The notes under the pieces were generated by a model. It was given only the letters and a program-made list of their open reading frames with translations. It was not told the origin of the DNA and made no database searches. Shown here one piece after another: positions 26,023 to 35,722 of a DNA stretch of 64,000 bases (positions within the stretch are counted from its first letter, which is position 1; each line of letters begins with the position of its first letter). This DNA is from Allorhizobium pseudoryzae. GTDB taxonomy: Bacteria; Pseudomonadota; Alphaproteobacteria; Rhizobiales; Rhizobiaceae. Location of the stretch: assembly GCF_011046245.1 (NCBI RefSeq), contig NZ_CP049242.1:1-64000 (forward strand), in the 5' to 3' direction. The translations under genes were made by a program, and so were the position numbers.

Positions 26023-29000
26023 ATGTCAGATATTGAACGTTTCGATCCAAAGATGCGTGGGAAAACGGCGCATGAGCACCTTCACCGTTATGGCCTCTGC
26101 CAGGAATACGTAAATGGTAGAACAGTTCTAGACCTGGCCTCTGGAGAAGGATACGGAACCGCCATTCTCGGGGAGAATGCGGACTTAGTTATTGGCATTG
26201 ATTTGGATGCCGAAAGCGTCAAAGCAGCTCAGAAAAAATACGGAAAACCTGACAAAATCAGGTTTCAACGAGCGGATTGCCGATACTTGCCGTTTGCGCA
26301 GGACACGTTCGATGTGGTCGTCGCACTCGAAATCGTCGAACACATTAGCGAACAAGATTTGCTTCTGTCGGAAGCCATAAGGGTACTAAAGCCTGATGGA
26401 CTGTTGATCATCTCAACACCAAACCGCCTTGTCTATAATAAATATAAAGCTATTAATCAGTACCACATAAAAGAGTTTGAATTAGATGAATTCTCTGTTT
26501 TTCTGAATTCGCATTTTTCGAATGTTGAAATTATGGGACAGTCTATGTCTCTTGTCTCCCTCATTGGGCCGCTCACTAAAATGGCGCAGTCAAATGAGTC
26601 GAGTTATCGAGCATATACTGACGGTTCGTCTAGGTCAGATCACAATAATTCGGTTATGGCCGGAATTAAGCCGATTTTGGAGCCCGAGTTCTGCCTTGCC
26701 TTTTGTTCAAACAAGCCGATTGTTCATCCTGTATCCAGATCATCGCTATTTCGGACGGAAGAAGATCTGTGGAACGAACATAGCAAAATAATGGCGTGGG
26801 CTTCGAACCTTCACAATGAAGATGAGGAGCTTCGTGCGCAAGTTGCTGATCTTGAGCGTCAAATTGACGATTTGCGTGGTCAGAGCGTCCAACGGGCCTC
26901 AGAAGTCGAGGGGCTGAAAGTTTCCCTAGCGCATGCGCAACAACTCTCATCGGTGCGGGAGGGCGAGATCGCCCGTCTGTGGGATGTGACAAGGAAGCTG
27001 AACGATACTGAAAACAGACTGGAGGCCACGGCAGCAGCCGAGGAACGAGCTCGTATTGAGGTTCTTTCGGAGCTTGTACAGCGACTACTGGACAGGCCAG
27101 TAGAGCTCGGAACGCTTGAGGAAATTGGTCAAGCGCTTCGTGAAGCGACCACACTTAGACAGAAGAGAGATGCTGAACTTTCTGTCCTTCATGCTCGAAT
27201 TATCGAAGCGCAAGAATCCGTGGATCAGGTTCGGTCCCAGTTAGACGCCACGGAACGGCGCCTTTTCGCGAAGGATGAACTGCTTGAAAGCGCGAAAGCG
27301 GAATTAGCCTCGACACGGCGACAATTAATCGAAAGCAATGCATCAATATCTGAAATGACTGAAGCATTGACGCGCGCTGAGACTGGTGCGTCTGCTAATA
27401 TGCAAAATACCCGCGCACTAGAGTTAAAGGTCCAAGAATACATTAAAGATTTGGCCGCTTTCGAAGTCAAGCTAGCGTCTGAGCGCAGGATATCGTCCGA
27501 GAAAGCGGATTCGCTTGTTGCTCTAAAGAGTGCATTGCGCGAGACGTTGGATCAACTTTCCGTAGCACAATCTGAGGCAGAAGTAGGAAGAGCTGCTGCT
27601 TTTGCAATCAGGGGAATTAGGCAGAAAGCGGAGATTGTCAAGCGAAAGCAATCGCTTTATGAGCTTCGCATAAATATTCAAAATGAGTCAAAACTGTCAT
27701 CCTCTTTCGTTCGTAAAGAACTTGCAAAGGATTCGTTTCAGGACATTCAAATCCTTTCGCTAAAACCACTCAGGTCAGACTTTGCAATTTTAAAGAATAT
27801 AGGTTTGTTCGACGCCGAATGGTATGCAGAGCAAGATGATGGTCTATCGCTAGACCAAGCATGGTCTCATTTTAAAAACTATGGTCTCAAGGAGGGAAGA
27901 GACCCTCATTCCCTCTTCAAGGGAAAATGGGTAGCGCAGCGCTATCCTCATATACTCAATGGTACGAATCCGCTTTTAGCCTACCTTAGGAGTTCAGACC
28001 GAGGCCATATTTCGCCTCATCCCTTATTCGATGCGGACTATTACCTCTCGAGTAACCCAGACGTTGCTAACAGCGGGATTAGTCCGATTTCCCACTACAT
28101 ACAACATGGACAGGCAGAAGGGCGCCTACCATCTCCTCTCATTTTATCGGAATGGATTGAACAGAAGTGGGGAGCTCGTTTTCCCCTGCCGTTTTCTTTG
28201 GTCGAGTACCTACGCAATAGGTCTCTTTGGCACTTCTCGCCTCATCCTTTGTTCGACGCTGTCTACTATCTCGAGAGCAATCCCGATATCGACGGAACTA
28301 GCGTAAACCCGCTCGTGCACTATCTGCAGAACGGGTGGCGGGAGGGCCGGTCACCTCATCCTTGGTTTGACAATGATTGGTACTTAAACCAGAATCGGGA
28401 TGTGTTAAGAGCCCGCATGAATCCTCTGGTACATTTTATCAGGTATGGAGCAAACGAAGGTAGAGATCCTAACGCATTTTTCTCGACGAAATACTATCTT
28501 AATACTCATCTAGACGTTGCGGAATCTGGCATAAATCCGCTTGTTCATTACGTTATGCATGGACATAGAGAGGGGCGAGCTGTCAATGCTGATATGATCC
28601 ACCTTTCATCTGCATTAGATACAGACGGAAGGAGACAAGTCTCATTGATGGAGTTAATGGTGGACGCTCGAACCGAGTATGCTCTACCCGCCCTTGATTT
28701 GTCCCAAGAATTCGACGGATCCGGTGGTGGCGTTCTTTGGCCACCCACACCGCTTGATGATTATTGGCTTCCACAGAAACTAAGGGACCACATACTTAAT
28801 CGCTTTGGCGAGCGTTATATACCCCTCGTCTCATATCTTTTTTCTGTTGTAGCAAAATATAAAGACAGGGAATCGGATTTAAAGACGTCAGATACTCTAA
28901 AAGTTTTGGTTGATAGAGCTCGATTTTTGAGCAACAGGCAGAATATTATTGGAGCGGGCGAAACAGTTACGTCAATAATTATACCTGTATTCAACAATTT

Positions 29001-30894
29001 CGTTGATACCATAGTTTGTATTATATCAGTTCTGGAGTTAGAAGTTGATTCTAACTATGAGATAATCGTTGCCGATGATTGCTCTACTGACGGAATTACT
29101 CACTTGTTCGCCGATCTTGGAGGAATAGTTAGGTATATGCGCCAAGATGAGAATGTAGGTTTTCTCAAAAATTGTAATATTGCGGCTAGTCACTCTTCAG
29201 GTAAAGTTATATGTTTATTAAATAATGATACCATCATACTTCCAGGATGGCTAAAATTTATTGTTGATACGTTCTCGCTACACGAGAACGTCGGCATGGT
29301 CGGTTCAAAACTGCTCAACTGGGACGGTTCTCTTCAAGAAGCTGGTGGAATTTTTTGGAGAGATGGTAGCGCATGGAACTTCGGCCGCGATCAAAATCCT
29401 GGCAAGGCCGAGTTCAATTATCTTCGCGAAGTTGACTATTGTTCCGGAGCTTCGCTTGCTATCCCTGCTGATCTCTGGCGTACGCTTGGCGGATTCGATC
29501 CCGTCTACTCCCCTGCCTACTGCGAGGATTCCGATCTTGCGTTTCGAGTTCGACATGCAGGCTATCGCGTGATTTATCAACCGCAATCGGAATTGGTGCA
29601 TCACGAAGGCCGGAGTCATGGGCGTGATTTGAATTCTGGGATCAAAGCTTATCAATTAAGAAATCAACAGATATTCAAATCTAGGTGGTCAGTTACACTC
29701 GATGAGAACCACTTCGAAAATGGGACAATGGTAGCGTATGCCCGCGATAGATCAAAAGATCGTCCGCATATTCTTATTATAGATCATTACGTTCCCCAAT
29801 GGGAGCACGATGCCGGTTCTAGGACGATGTTTCATTATATCAGGATGTTCATAAGCAGGGGCTTCCAGGTCACTTTTTGGTCGGATAACCTCTGGTTTGA
29901 CGACATATATACGCCGCGGCTGCAGCAGATGGGCGTTGAGGTTATTTATGGCCCCGAATACCAGAATGCTTTCGGCGTTTGGATGAATGAGGATGGCCGG
30001 AAATTTCAATACGTATTACTTAGCCGGCCTCACGTCGCAAAAAAATACATCCAAGATGTCAAGGATAGGGGGGCATTAACGCTCTATTACGGGCACGATC
30101 TACATTTTGCTCGAATGGAGTCGCATTATAAATTGAATCCCTCCGCGGAGCTTGAGGAAAGCATCCTGGCAATGAGGCGCGATGAACTCGCTCTATGTGC
30201 AGACGTAGACGTTTTTCTGTATCCTTCATCTGAAGAGGTAGAGTTAGTTCGTTCCGAAATTGGGGATAAAAGCATCGGATACGCGATCCCGATGAACATC
30301 TTCGAGCCGACTGAACTGCAGAATGATTTTTCTCGATTCATGCAAATTCGCGATAAGTTTACCATATTGTTTGTAGGTGGGTTCGCGCATACGCCGAATA
30401 CTGATGGACTAAAGTGGTTTGCTGAGGATGTCTGGCCACTTTTGCGTTCGAAAGGGCCCTTCATACTGAAGGTTGTTGGTTCCAATCCTCCTGATGAAGT
30501 GCTCTCCCTGGAAGGCAGCGATATAGAAATTTTGGGAAGGGTCGCAGACGAGACGCTCGATCGCTTGTATAGCGAATGCGCCGTAGCAGTAGCTCCCTTG
30601 AGGTATGGAGGTGGGGTAAAGGGCAAAGTCATCGAAGCGATGGCGAAGGGGGTGCCGGTGGTCACCACATCGGTGGGCGTACAGGGTATCCCCGATGCTC
30701 AGAATTTAGTGGCGGTTGCTGATGAACCGACCGAGTTTGCTGAGCAAGTTTGGTCTCTATCCCAGCGCGATGACAAGGTTGTCCGGCTCGTAGGAGCGAG
30801 CCACGAATTTATATCTTCTAATTACACGTTACCGGCGGTAGTTTCGATCTTATCTAAGGCTATACCGGAGCTAGTAGACCACAATAAAGAGTGA
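26023..30894 (+). CDS. Giant chimeric protein: methyltransferase, coiled coil, NPDV-type repeats, GT2 and GT4
   Basis: 1623 residues from ATG 26023 (GAGG 12 bases upstream). Residues 36-50 (LDLASGEGYGTAILG) and YLPFAQDTFDVVVALEIVEH are a SAM methyltransferase. About 265-530 is a long coiled coil (LRAQVADLERQIDDLRGQSV). About 594-855 has seven modules of 37-39 residues such as FDADYYLSSNPDVANSGISP, ISHYIQHGQAEGR. About 984-1200 is a GT2 domain (TSIIIPVFNNFVDTI, FLKNCNIAASHSSGKVICLL, NNDT, YSPAYCEDSDLAFRVRHAGY). About 1249-1600 is a GT4 domain (ILFVGGFAHTPNTDGLKWF, APLRYGGGVKGKVIEAMAKG, VPVVTT). It probably elongates and/or caps a polysaccharide at the membrane. The methyltransferase plus coil recalls WbdD (inference). 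The DNA is visibly more AT-rich than the flanking IS elements. Confidence 0.9.
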   Translation: MSDIERFDPKMRGKTAHEHLHRYGLCQEYVNGRTVLDLASGEGYGTAILGENADLVIGIDLDAESVKAAQKKYGKPDKIRFQRADCRYLPFAQDTFDVVVALEIVEHISEQDLLLSEAIRVLKPDGLLIISTPNRLVYNKYKAINQYHIKEFELDEFSVFLNSHFSNVEIMGQSMSLVSLIGPLTKMAQSNESSYRAYTDGSSRSDHNNSVMAGIKPILEPEFCLAFCSNKPIVHPVSRSSLFRTEEDLWNEHSKIMAWASNLHNEDEELRAQVADLERQIDDLRGQSVQRASEVEGLKVSLAHAQQLSSVREGEIARLWDVTRKLNDTENRLEATAAAEERARIEVLSELVQRLLDRPVELGTLEEIGQALREATTLRQKRDAELSVLHARIIEAQESVDQVRSQLDATERRLFAKDELLESAKAELASTRRQLIESNASISEMTEALTRAETGASANMQNTRALELKVQEYIKDLAAFEVKLASERRISSEKADSLVALKSALRETLDQLSVAQSEAEVGRAAAFAIRGIRQKAEIVKRKQSLYELRINIQNESKLSSSFVRKELAKDSFQDIQILSLKPLRSDFAILKNIGLFDAEWYAEQDDGLSLDQAWSHFKNYGLKEGRDPHSLFKGKWVAQRYPHILNGTNPLLAYLRSSDRGHISPHPLFDADYYLSSNPDVANSGISPISHYIQHGQAEGRLPSPLILSEWIEQKWGARFPLPFSLVEYLRNRSLWHFSPHPLFDAVYYLESNPDIDGTSVNPLVHYLQNGWREGRSPHPWFDNDWYLNQNRDVLRARMNPLVHFIRYGANEGRDPNAFFSTKYYLNTHLDVAESGINPLVHYVMHGHREGRAVNADMIHLSSALDTDGRRQVSLMELMVDARTEYALPALDLSQEFDGSGGGVLWPPTPLDDYWLPQKLRDHILNRFGERYIPLVSYLFSVVAKYKDRESDLKTSDTLKVLVDRARFLSNRQNIIGAGETVTSIIIPVFNNFVDTIVCIISVLELEVDSNYEIIVADDCSTDGITHLFADLGGIVRYMRQDENVGFLKNCNIAASHSSGKVICLLNNDTIILPGWLKFIVDTFSLHENVGMVGSKLLNWDGSLQEAGGIFWRDGSAWNFGRDQNPGKAEFNYLREVDYCSGASLAIPADLWRTLGGFDPVYSPAYCEDSDLAFRVRHAGYRVIYQPQSELVHHEGRSHGRDLNSGIKAYQLRNQQIFKSRWSVTLDENHFENGTMVAYARDRSKDRPHILIIDHYVPQWEHDAGSRTMFHYIRMFISRGFQVTFWSDNLWFDDIYTPRLQQMGVEVIYGPEYQNAFGVWMNEDGRKFQYVLLSRPHVAKKYIQDVKDRGALTLYYGHDLHFARMESHYKLNPSAELEESILAMRRDELALCADVDVFLYPSSEEVELVRSEIGDKSIGYAIPMNIFEPTELQNDFSRFMQIRDKFTILFVGGFAHTPNTDGLKWFAEDVWPLLRSKGPFILKVVGSNPPDEVLSLEGSDIEILGRVADETLDRLYSECAVAVAPLRYGGGVKGKVIEAMAKGVPVVTTSVGVQGIPDAQNLVAVADEPTEFAEQVWSLSQRDDKVVRLVGASHEFISSNYTLPAVVSILSKAIPELVDHNKE

Positions 30895-30960
30895 TTGAGT
30901 ATCTTTTTACCGACGGGCTATGCTGAGGCATGAAATTTATTGACGGTGTTGGAAATCGGG

Positions 30961-32136
30961 ATGTCTAATAGAGGCGAATTTGGCGATATCGATTCAGGAA
31001 TCATTGAACTTGCAGGGGAGGCGCGTTCTTGGCTGTTTGGCGCAGCCAACTTTTGGACCGAAGTAGGGCGCAGCCATGGGATGTTTGCGGAAAAGTTGAG
31101 TTATACTGGTTCAGTCGAATCTTGTAATCGCCGTACCTTTGTTCAGGGAAGACATATTTATTCAGTGTGTATGGCCGGTCGGTTGGGCTGGGAAGGACCT
31201 TGGAGGTCCCTCGTTGAAGAAACGCTCGACATTCTTCTTCGCCGCGCACGCCGATCCAACGGCCTGTTCGTGCATAGTTTAACGTGCGATGGCCAAATCG
31301 CGGATCCAAGAGTAGATCTCTATGATCAGGCGTTTATGCTGTTCATGCTAGCCCACGCAGCAGATGTGCTGCAGCGGAACGAACTTATCGACATCGCCGC
31401 TGATCTAACGGACACGCTCCAGCGCGAGTGGCAATTGCCCGAAGGTGGCTTCTTTGAAGGTGAAATAACCCCGGCGGGAATTCGGCTTCAAAATCCACAT
31501 ATGCATCTTCTTGAGGCATTTATAGCCCTCCATAATGTTTCTGGTCGAGAAAGGTTTCTTGCCCTAGCTGAAGACATAGTCGGTCTTTGCGAGAATTTTT
31601 TTGTCGACCAGAAATCGGGTGGTTTGCTGGAGTATTTCGATAGATCGCTTTGTCCGGTAGATGGTGATAAAGGTAGTATCGTTGAGCCGGGTCATTGCTT
31701 TGAATGGGCTTGGCTGCTTGAAAAGGCACGATTTTCTTCTGATTCTCTTCATACAGCTGATATGTTGACTCACTTTGGCCGCACCTGGGGGATTGACCGA
31801 TCGCGAAACGTCGCAGTTAATGAGGTTTATACTGACGGAAAGATCAGGAATGCAACAGCGCGTCTTTGGCCGCAGACCGAGAGAATGAAGGTTGCGCTCG
31901 TTCGTTACCTCCGAAAATCCGATCCGGTAGAGGCGGAGGAAGTCAAGCTCTCCTACTTGGGGCTGCGCCAGTATCTCAATAAGTCAGATGGCATCTTCAC
32001 TTGGAGAGACAAACTGGACCCGGAGGGAAACTGGGTAAAAGAGCCTGCTCCTGGTAGCTCACTTTACCATATTGTTTGTGCATATAACGAGCTTATTATA
32101 GCAGCAAACGCTGGGTTTGTTGATAAACATTTGTAA
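30961..32136 (+). CDS. AGE-family epimerase/isomerase (N-acylglucosamine 2-epimerase-like)
   Basis: ATG 30961 with GGAAATCGGG upstream is chosen over TTG 30940; 391 residues. RRTFVQGRHIYSVCMAGRLG, DLYDQAFMLFMLAHAADVLQ, NPHMHLLEAFIALHNVSGRE, EPGHCFEWAWLLEKARF, ARLWPQTERMKVALVRY and SSLYHIVCAYNEL are the alpha/alpha-barrel motifs of the AGE/YihS/mannose-isomerase group, with the catalytic histidines in HMHL, EPGH and YHIV. It would interconvert a hexose or its N-acyl derivative. A second family member is at 53126. It starts 66 bases after the giant gene, probably in the same operon. Confidence 0.85.
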   Translation: MSNRGEFGDIDSGIIELAGEARSWLFGAANFWTEVGRSHGMFAEKLSYTGSVESCNRRTFVQGRHIYSVCMAGRLGWEGPWRSLVEETLDILLRRARRSNGLFVHSLTCDGQIADPRVDLYDQAFMLFMLAHAADVLQRNELIDIAADLTDTLQREWQLPEGGFFEGEITPAGIRLQNPHMHLLEAFIALHNVSGRERFLALAEDIVGLCENFFVDQKSGGLLEYFDRSLCPVDGDKGSIVEPGHCFEWAWLLEKARFSSDSLHTADMLTHFGRTWGIDRSRNVAVNEVYTDGKIRNATARLWPQTERMKVALVRYLRKSDPVEAEEVKLSYLGLRQYLNKSDGIFTWRDKLDPEGNWVKEPAPGSSLYHIVCAYNELIIAANAGFVDKHL

Positions 32137-32137
32137 C

Positions 32138-32776
32138 CTATAGTTTGCGAAGATATCCATTCGGATTGTACGTTGCGTTTGTTCCAAATAAGTCACAAAG
32201 GTTACTCAGACATTCGAAGCTGTTCGGATTCTCAGTAAAGAAGTCGGCAATGGCTTTATTAGGACCTCCGTTATAAAGGTCACTCCACCCGAGGTCGTCA
32301 AGAACTCCATCTTCGATAACTAATACGTCATTTGGCTTCATAGCTTTTGAAAAAAAGCTTAGCGCTGCTGTACATGCAGCATGGCTGTGCGCGGAATCCT
32401 CGATAACCAGCCAGGGATGAGGCAACTGGTGTAGGTCTTCGGCTGTAAATAAATGTTCGAGTTCAAGGATATTTCCTTTGATGAAACGAATACGAGGATC
32501 GTGTATAATTTGGGGAACATTTATATCTATCGAGATAAGCGGCGTATGGGTACATCCCATATTATTTAATATATCTGAGAATAAAAGCGCGCTTCCGCCA
32601 GAATTGGAGCCTATTTCAAATAGTGAGTTTGGCTTCATTTGCCATATTAGCTGCATATATATTGCTATGTCTATAGGGCTCTTAAGGCAACTTATCCCTT
32701 TGTACTTGTATGACATAACTCCCGCTTGATAGGTATCGAGCAAAGGACGAGGGAAGGCAGTCTCAAATGATCGCAT
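32138..32776 (-). CDS. CmcI-like/rhamnosyl O-methyltransferase family protein
   Basis: ATG 32776 is chosen (GGAAAGG upstream) over an in-frame ATG at 32830; 212 residues. CLKSPIDIAIYMQLIWQMKP, SLFEIGSNSGGSALLFSDIL (SAM loop), PLISIDINVPQI, LVIEDSAHSHAACTAALSFF and DVLVIEDGVLDDLG match PF04989 (CmcI and rhamnosyl O-methyltransferases). It likely O-methylates a sugar of the polysaccharide. It converges on the AGE gene, leaving a one-base gap, and transcription comes from about 32.8 kb. Confidence 0.82.
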   Translation of the reverse strand: MRSFETAFPRPLLDTYQAGVMSYKYKGISCLKSPIDIAIYMQLIWQMKPNSLFEIGSNSGGSALLFSDILNNMGCTHTPLISIDINVPQIIHDPRIRFIKGNILELEHLFTAEDLHQLPHPWLVIEDSAHSHAACTAALSFFSKAMKPNDVLVIEDGVLDDLGWSDLYNGGPNKAIADFFTENPNSFECLSNLCDLFGTNATYNPNGYLRKL

Positions 32777-32918
32777 CGGAGCCTTTCCGAACGTTTTAAG
32801 TATAGCCGTTATCAAGCACATCAAACACATTAGATGTCAATGTCAGCACTGTTTCCAATTCACGTTGGCACTCGACACCCGAAATGCGTTCGCCGAACCC
32901 TTGCACCTCACGCGATGA

Positions 32919-34787
32919 TTACTGACGCTCGGCCAGGAAGACCGCGACCTGCGCCGCCAGGTCCTCGGGTGCCTCGGCAGTCGTATCCAGGCGTAGTTCG
33001 GGATTGTCCGGTGCCTCGTAGGGTGAGCTGACGCCGGTAAAGTTGGCTAGCTGTCCGGCAAAGGCCTTCTTGTAGAGGCCCTTCGGGTCGCGCTCTGCGC
33101 AGACGTTAATGGGTGTGTCGATGAAGATCTCGATGAATTCTCCGTCCGGCATCATGGCGCGGGCGGTTTCGCGGTCGGCCCTAAACGGCGAGATTAGGCA
33201 GACCAGCACGATCAGGCCGGCATCGGCCATCAGCTTTGCGACTTCCGCCGTCCGGCGGATGTTTTCAACCCGATCTTCTGCGGTGAAACCAAGGTCGCGG
33301 TTGAGGCCATGGCGCAGGTTATCGCCATCAAGCATATAGGTATGCCGGCCTTCTGCCGTCAGCATTTTCTCAAGGGCGTTGGCAATCGTCGACTTGCCGG
33401 CGCCCGAGAGCCCGGTGAACCAAAGCACCGCAGGCCTTTGTGCCTTGAGTTCCGAGCGAACCTTCTTGTCGACCGACAGCGACTGCCAATGCACGTTGAG
33501 GGCCCGGCGCAGTGGATGGTCGATCATTCCTGCGGCGACGGTGGCATTGCTCATCCGGTCGATCAGGATGAAGTTGCCGGTAATGCGGTTGTCGCTGTAG
33601 GGGTCAAAGGCGATCGGCGCCTGTGTGGAGATGTTGCAGACCCCGATCTCGTTCATCTGCAGGATCTTCGACGCCTCATGGCTGAAGGTGTTGATGTTCA
33701 CCTGATATTTCAGGGTTGTCACCGTCGCATTCGTCGAATGGTTTTCCGTGCGAAGGATGTAGGAGCGCCCCGGCATCAGCGGGTTCGCATCGAACCAGAT
33801 CAGCTTGGCCTGGAAATGGTCGGCAACGGTCGGGCGGTTGTCCGGCGGCGAGAGGATATCGCCGCGCGAGGCATCCACCTCGTCCTCCAGCATCAGCGTC
33901 ACTGCCTGGCCGGCCTCGGCAGCGGCAAGATCGTCGTCCATGGTGACGATCCTCTGCACGCGACTGGCCTGTCCCGACTTCGCCATCACCACGGCCTCGC
34001 CCGTCCGGATCGTGCCAGATGCAATCTCGCCAGAAAGACCCCGGAAACTATCGTCCGGCCGCGCGATGAGCTGAACCGGAAAACGGAACGGTCTTGTGGC
34101 AAGGTCACTGGCGGTTTCGACCGTTTCTAGCTCTTCGATCAGCGTCTTGCCGTGGTACCAGGGCATTCGGGCAGAGCGTGTGCAGACATTGTCGCCGAAG
34201 CGGGCGGAGATTGGGATCGGGCAAATGCTTTTGAGACCGAGATCTTGCGCGAAAGAGAGATAGTCGCTGACGATGGCGGAAAAGACCGCCTCATTGAAGT
34301 CCGCGAGGTCGATCTTGTTGACGGCCAGGATGACGTGACGGATGCCGAGGAGCGACGCGATGAAGCTGTGCCGTCGTGTCTGGGAAAGAATGCCTTGGCG
34401 AGCATCGACGAGAACCACCGCCAAATCCGCTGTCGAGGCGCCCGTTGCCATATTGCGGGTGTATTCTTCGTGCCCGGGCGTATCGGCAACGATGAACTTC
34501 CGCCGGTCGGTCGCAAAGAAACGATAGGCGACGTCGATGGTGATGCCCTGTTCCCGCTCGGCCTCCAGACCATCCACCAGAAGCGCGAAGTCGATATCGC
34601 CGCCGGTGGTACCAAAGCGCGTGGAGTCGCGCTCGAGCGATGTCATCTGATCGTCGAAGATCATCTTCGTGTCGAAGAGAAGACGACCGATCAGCGTGGA
34701 TTTTCCGTCATCCACCGAACCACAGGTCAGGAAACGGAGAAGGGAGTTCTGGCTGGCCACAGGCGCCTGGGACACGTCGGTTGCCAT
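32919..34787 (-). CDS. cysNC: Bifunctional sulfate adenylyltransferase subunit 1 / adenylylsulfate kinase (CysNC, NodQ-like)
   Basis: 622 residues. The N-terminal GTPase has LLRFLTCGSVDDGKSTLIGR (residues 16-35), IVADTPGHEEYTRNMATGAS and ILAVNKIDLADF. The C-terminal APS kinase starts near residue 445 with VLWFTGLSGAGKSTIANALE and has YMLDGDNLRHGLNRDLGFT. It makes APS with CysD and then phosphorylates it to PAPS. It overlaps cysD by one base (ATG 34787). The fused form is the one used for sulfating surface or Nod-factor sugars in rhizobia. It supplies the donor for the window's sulfotransferases. Confidence 0.95.
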   Translation of the reverse strand: MATDVSQAPVASQNSLLRFLTCGSVDDGKSTLIGRLLFDTKMIFDDQMTSLERDSTRFGTTGGDIDFALLVDGLEAEREQGITIDVAYRFFATDRRKFIVADTPGHEEYTRNMATGASTADLAVVLVDARQGILSQTRRHSFIASLLGIRHVILAVNKIDLADFNEAVFSAIVSDYLSFAQDLGLKSICPIPISARFGDNVCTRSARMPWYHGKTLIEELETVETASDLATRPFRFPVQLIARPDDSFRGLSGEIASGTIRTGEAVVMAKSGQASRVQRIVTMDDDLAAAEAGQAVTLMLEDEVDASRGDILSPPDNRPTVADHFQAKLIWFDANPLMPGRSYILRTENHSTNATVTTLKYQVNINTFSHEASKILQMNEIGVCNISTQAPIAFDPYSDNRITGNFILIDRMSNATVAAGMIDHPLRRALNVHWQSLSVDKKVRSELKAQRPAVLWFTGLSGAGKSTIANALEKMLTAEGRHTYMLDGDNLRHGLNRDLGFTAEDRVENIRRTAEVAKLMADAGLIVLVCLISPFRADRETARAMMPDGEFIEIFIDTPINVCAERDPKGLYKKAFAGQLANFTGVSSPYEAPDNPELRLDTTAEAPEDLAAQVAVFLAERQ

Positions 34788-35686
34788 CAGAAATACCCTT
34801 CCTTCTTCTTTTTCTCCATCGATCCGGCTTCGTCGCTGTCGATCAGCCGTCCCTGGCGTTCGGAATTGCGCGCTCCGAGCACCTCACGGACAACGGCATC
34901 CAGCGTGTCTGCGGCGGATTCGATCGCACCCGTCAACGGGTAGCACCCGAGCGTGCGGAAGCGGACGAGTCTTTCCTCGGCTACCTCGTCTACGCGAAGC
35001 GGCATCCGTTCGTCATCGACCATGATCAGCGTGCCGTCGCGCTTGACGACCGGGCGAGGGGCGGCAAAATAAAGCGGGACAATCGGGATCGCCTCCTGCT
35101 GGATGTATTGCCAGATATCGGCTTCCGTCCAGTTTGAGATCGGAAAGACGCGGATCGTTTCCCCCCGCGCGATGCGGGTATTGTAGGTCTTCCACATTTC
35201 CGGCCGTTGCGCCTTCGGGTCCCAGGCGTGCTGGGCATTGCGGAAGGAGAAGATGCGCTCCTTCGCGCGTGACTTTTCCTCGTCGCGCCGCGCCCCGCCG
35301 AAAGCGGCATCGAAACCATGCAGATCGAGCGCCTGCCGCAGCCCGAGCGTCTTCCAGATATGGGTGTGCAGGCTGGAGCCATGGGTGAAGGGATTGATGC
35401 CTTGTGCGATCCCGTCCGGGTTCTGGTGGACGAGGAGATCGATGCCGAGGCGCTGCGTGATCTCGTCGCGAAACTTGATCATCTCGCGGAATTTCCAGGT
35501 TGTATCGACATGCAGGAAGGGGAAGGGCGGCTTGCGGGGATAAAATGCTTTCATCGCCAAGTGCATCATCACTGACGAATCCTTGCCGATGGAGTAGAGC
35601 ATCACCGGCTTGGAGAACGTCGCGACCACTTCCCGCATCACATGGATCGATTCGGCTTCGAGACGCTGGAGATGGGAAATGTACAT
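34787..35686 (-). CDS. cysD: Sulfate adenylyltransferase subunit 2 (CysD, NodP-like)
   Basis: ATG 35686 ([20 protein letters not shown]), chosen over TTG 35695; 299 residues, the family length. [20 protein letters not shown] is the PP-loop, and [52 protein letters not shown] are conserved CysD blocks. It forms ATP sulfurylase with the CysN part of the next gene. It is a tight two-gene unit at the start of a stretch that reads away from the glycosyltransferases. Confidence 0.95.
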   Translation of the reverse strand: MYISHLQRLEAESIHVMREVVATFSKPVMLYSIGKDSSVMMHLAMKAFYPRKPPFPFLHVDTTWKFREMIKFRDEITQRLGIDLLVHQNPDGIAQGINPFTHGSSLHTHIWKTLGLRQALDLHGFDAAFGGARRDEEKSRAKERIFSFRNAQHAWDPKAQRPEMWKTYNTRIARGETIRVFPISNWTEADIWQYIQQEAIPIVPLYFAAPRPVVKRDGTLIMVDDERMPLRVDEVAEERLVRFRTLGCYPLTGAIESAADTLDAVVREVLGARNSERQGRLIDSDEAGSMEKKKKEGYF

Positions 35687-35722
35687 AGCAAACAAAACCT
35701 AGTTTTCGATGTCACCTGAACA

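Noticed and set aside
33309..34943. Forward open frames of 273 and 263 codons over cysNC
   Set aside because: Antisense shadows in GC-rich DNA; CysNC has complete GTPase and kinase motifs on the reverse strand.
32919..35686. nodPQ as evidence of a nodulation region
   Set aside because: CysD/CysNC match NodPQ in form, but no nodABC, nod boxes or other symbiosis genes were seen. Surface glycan sulfation explains them.
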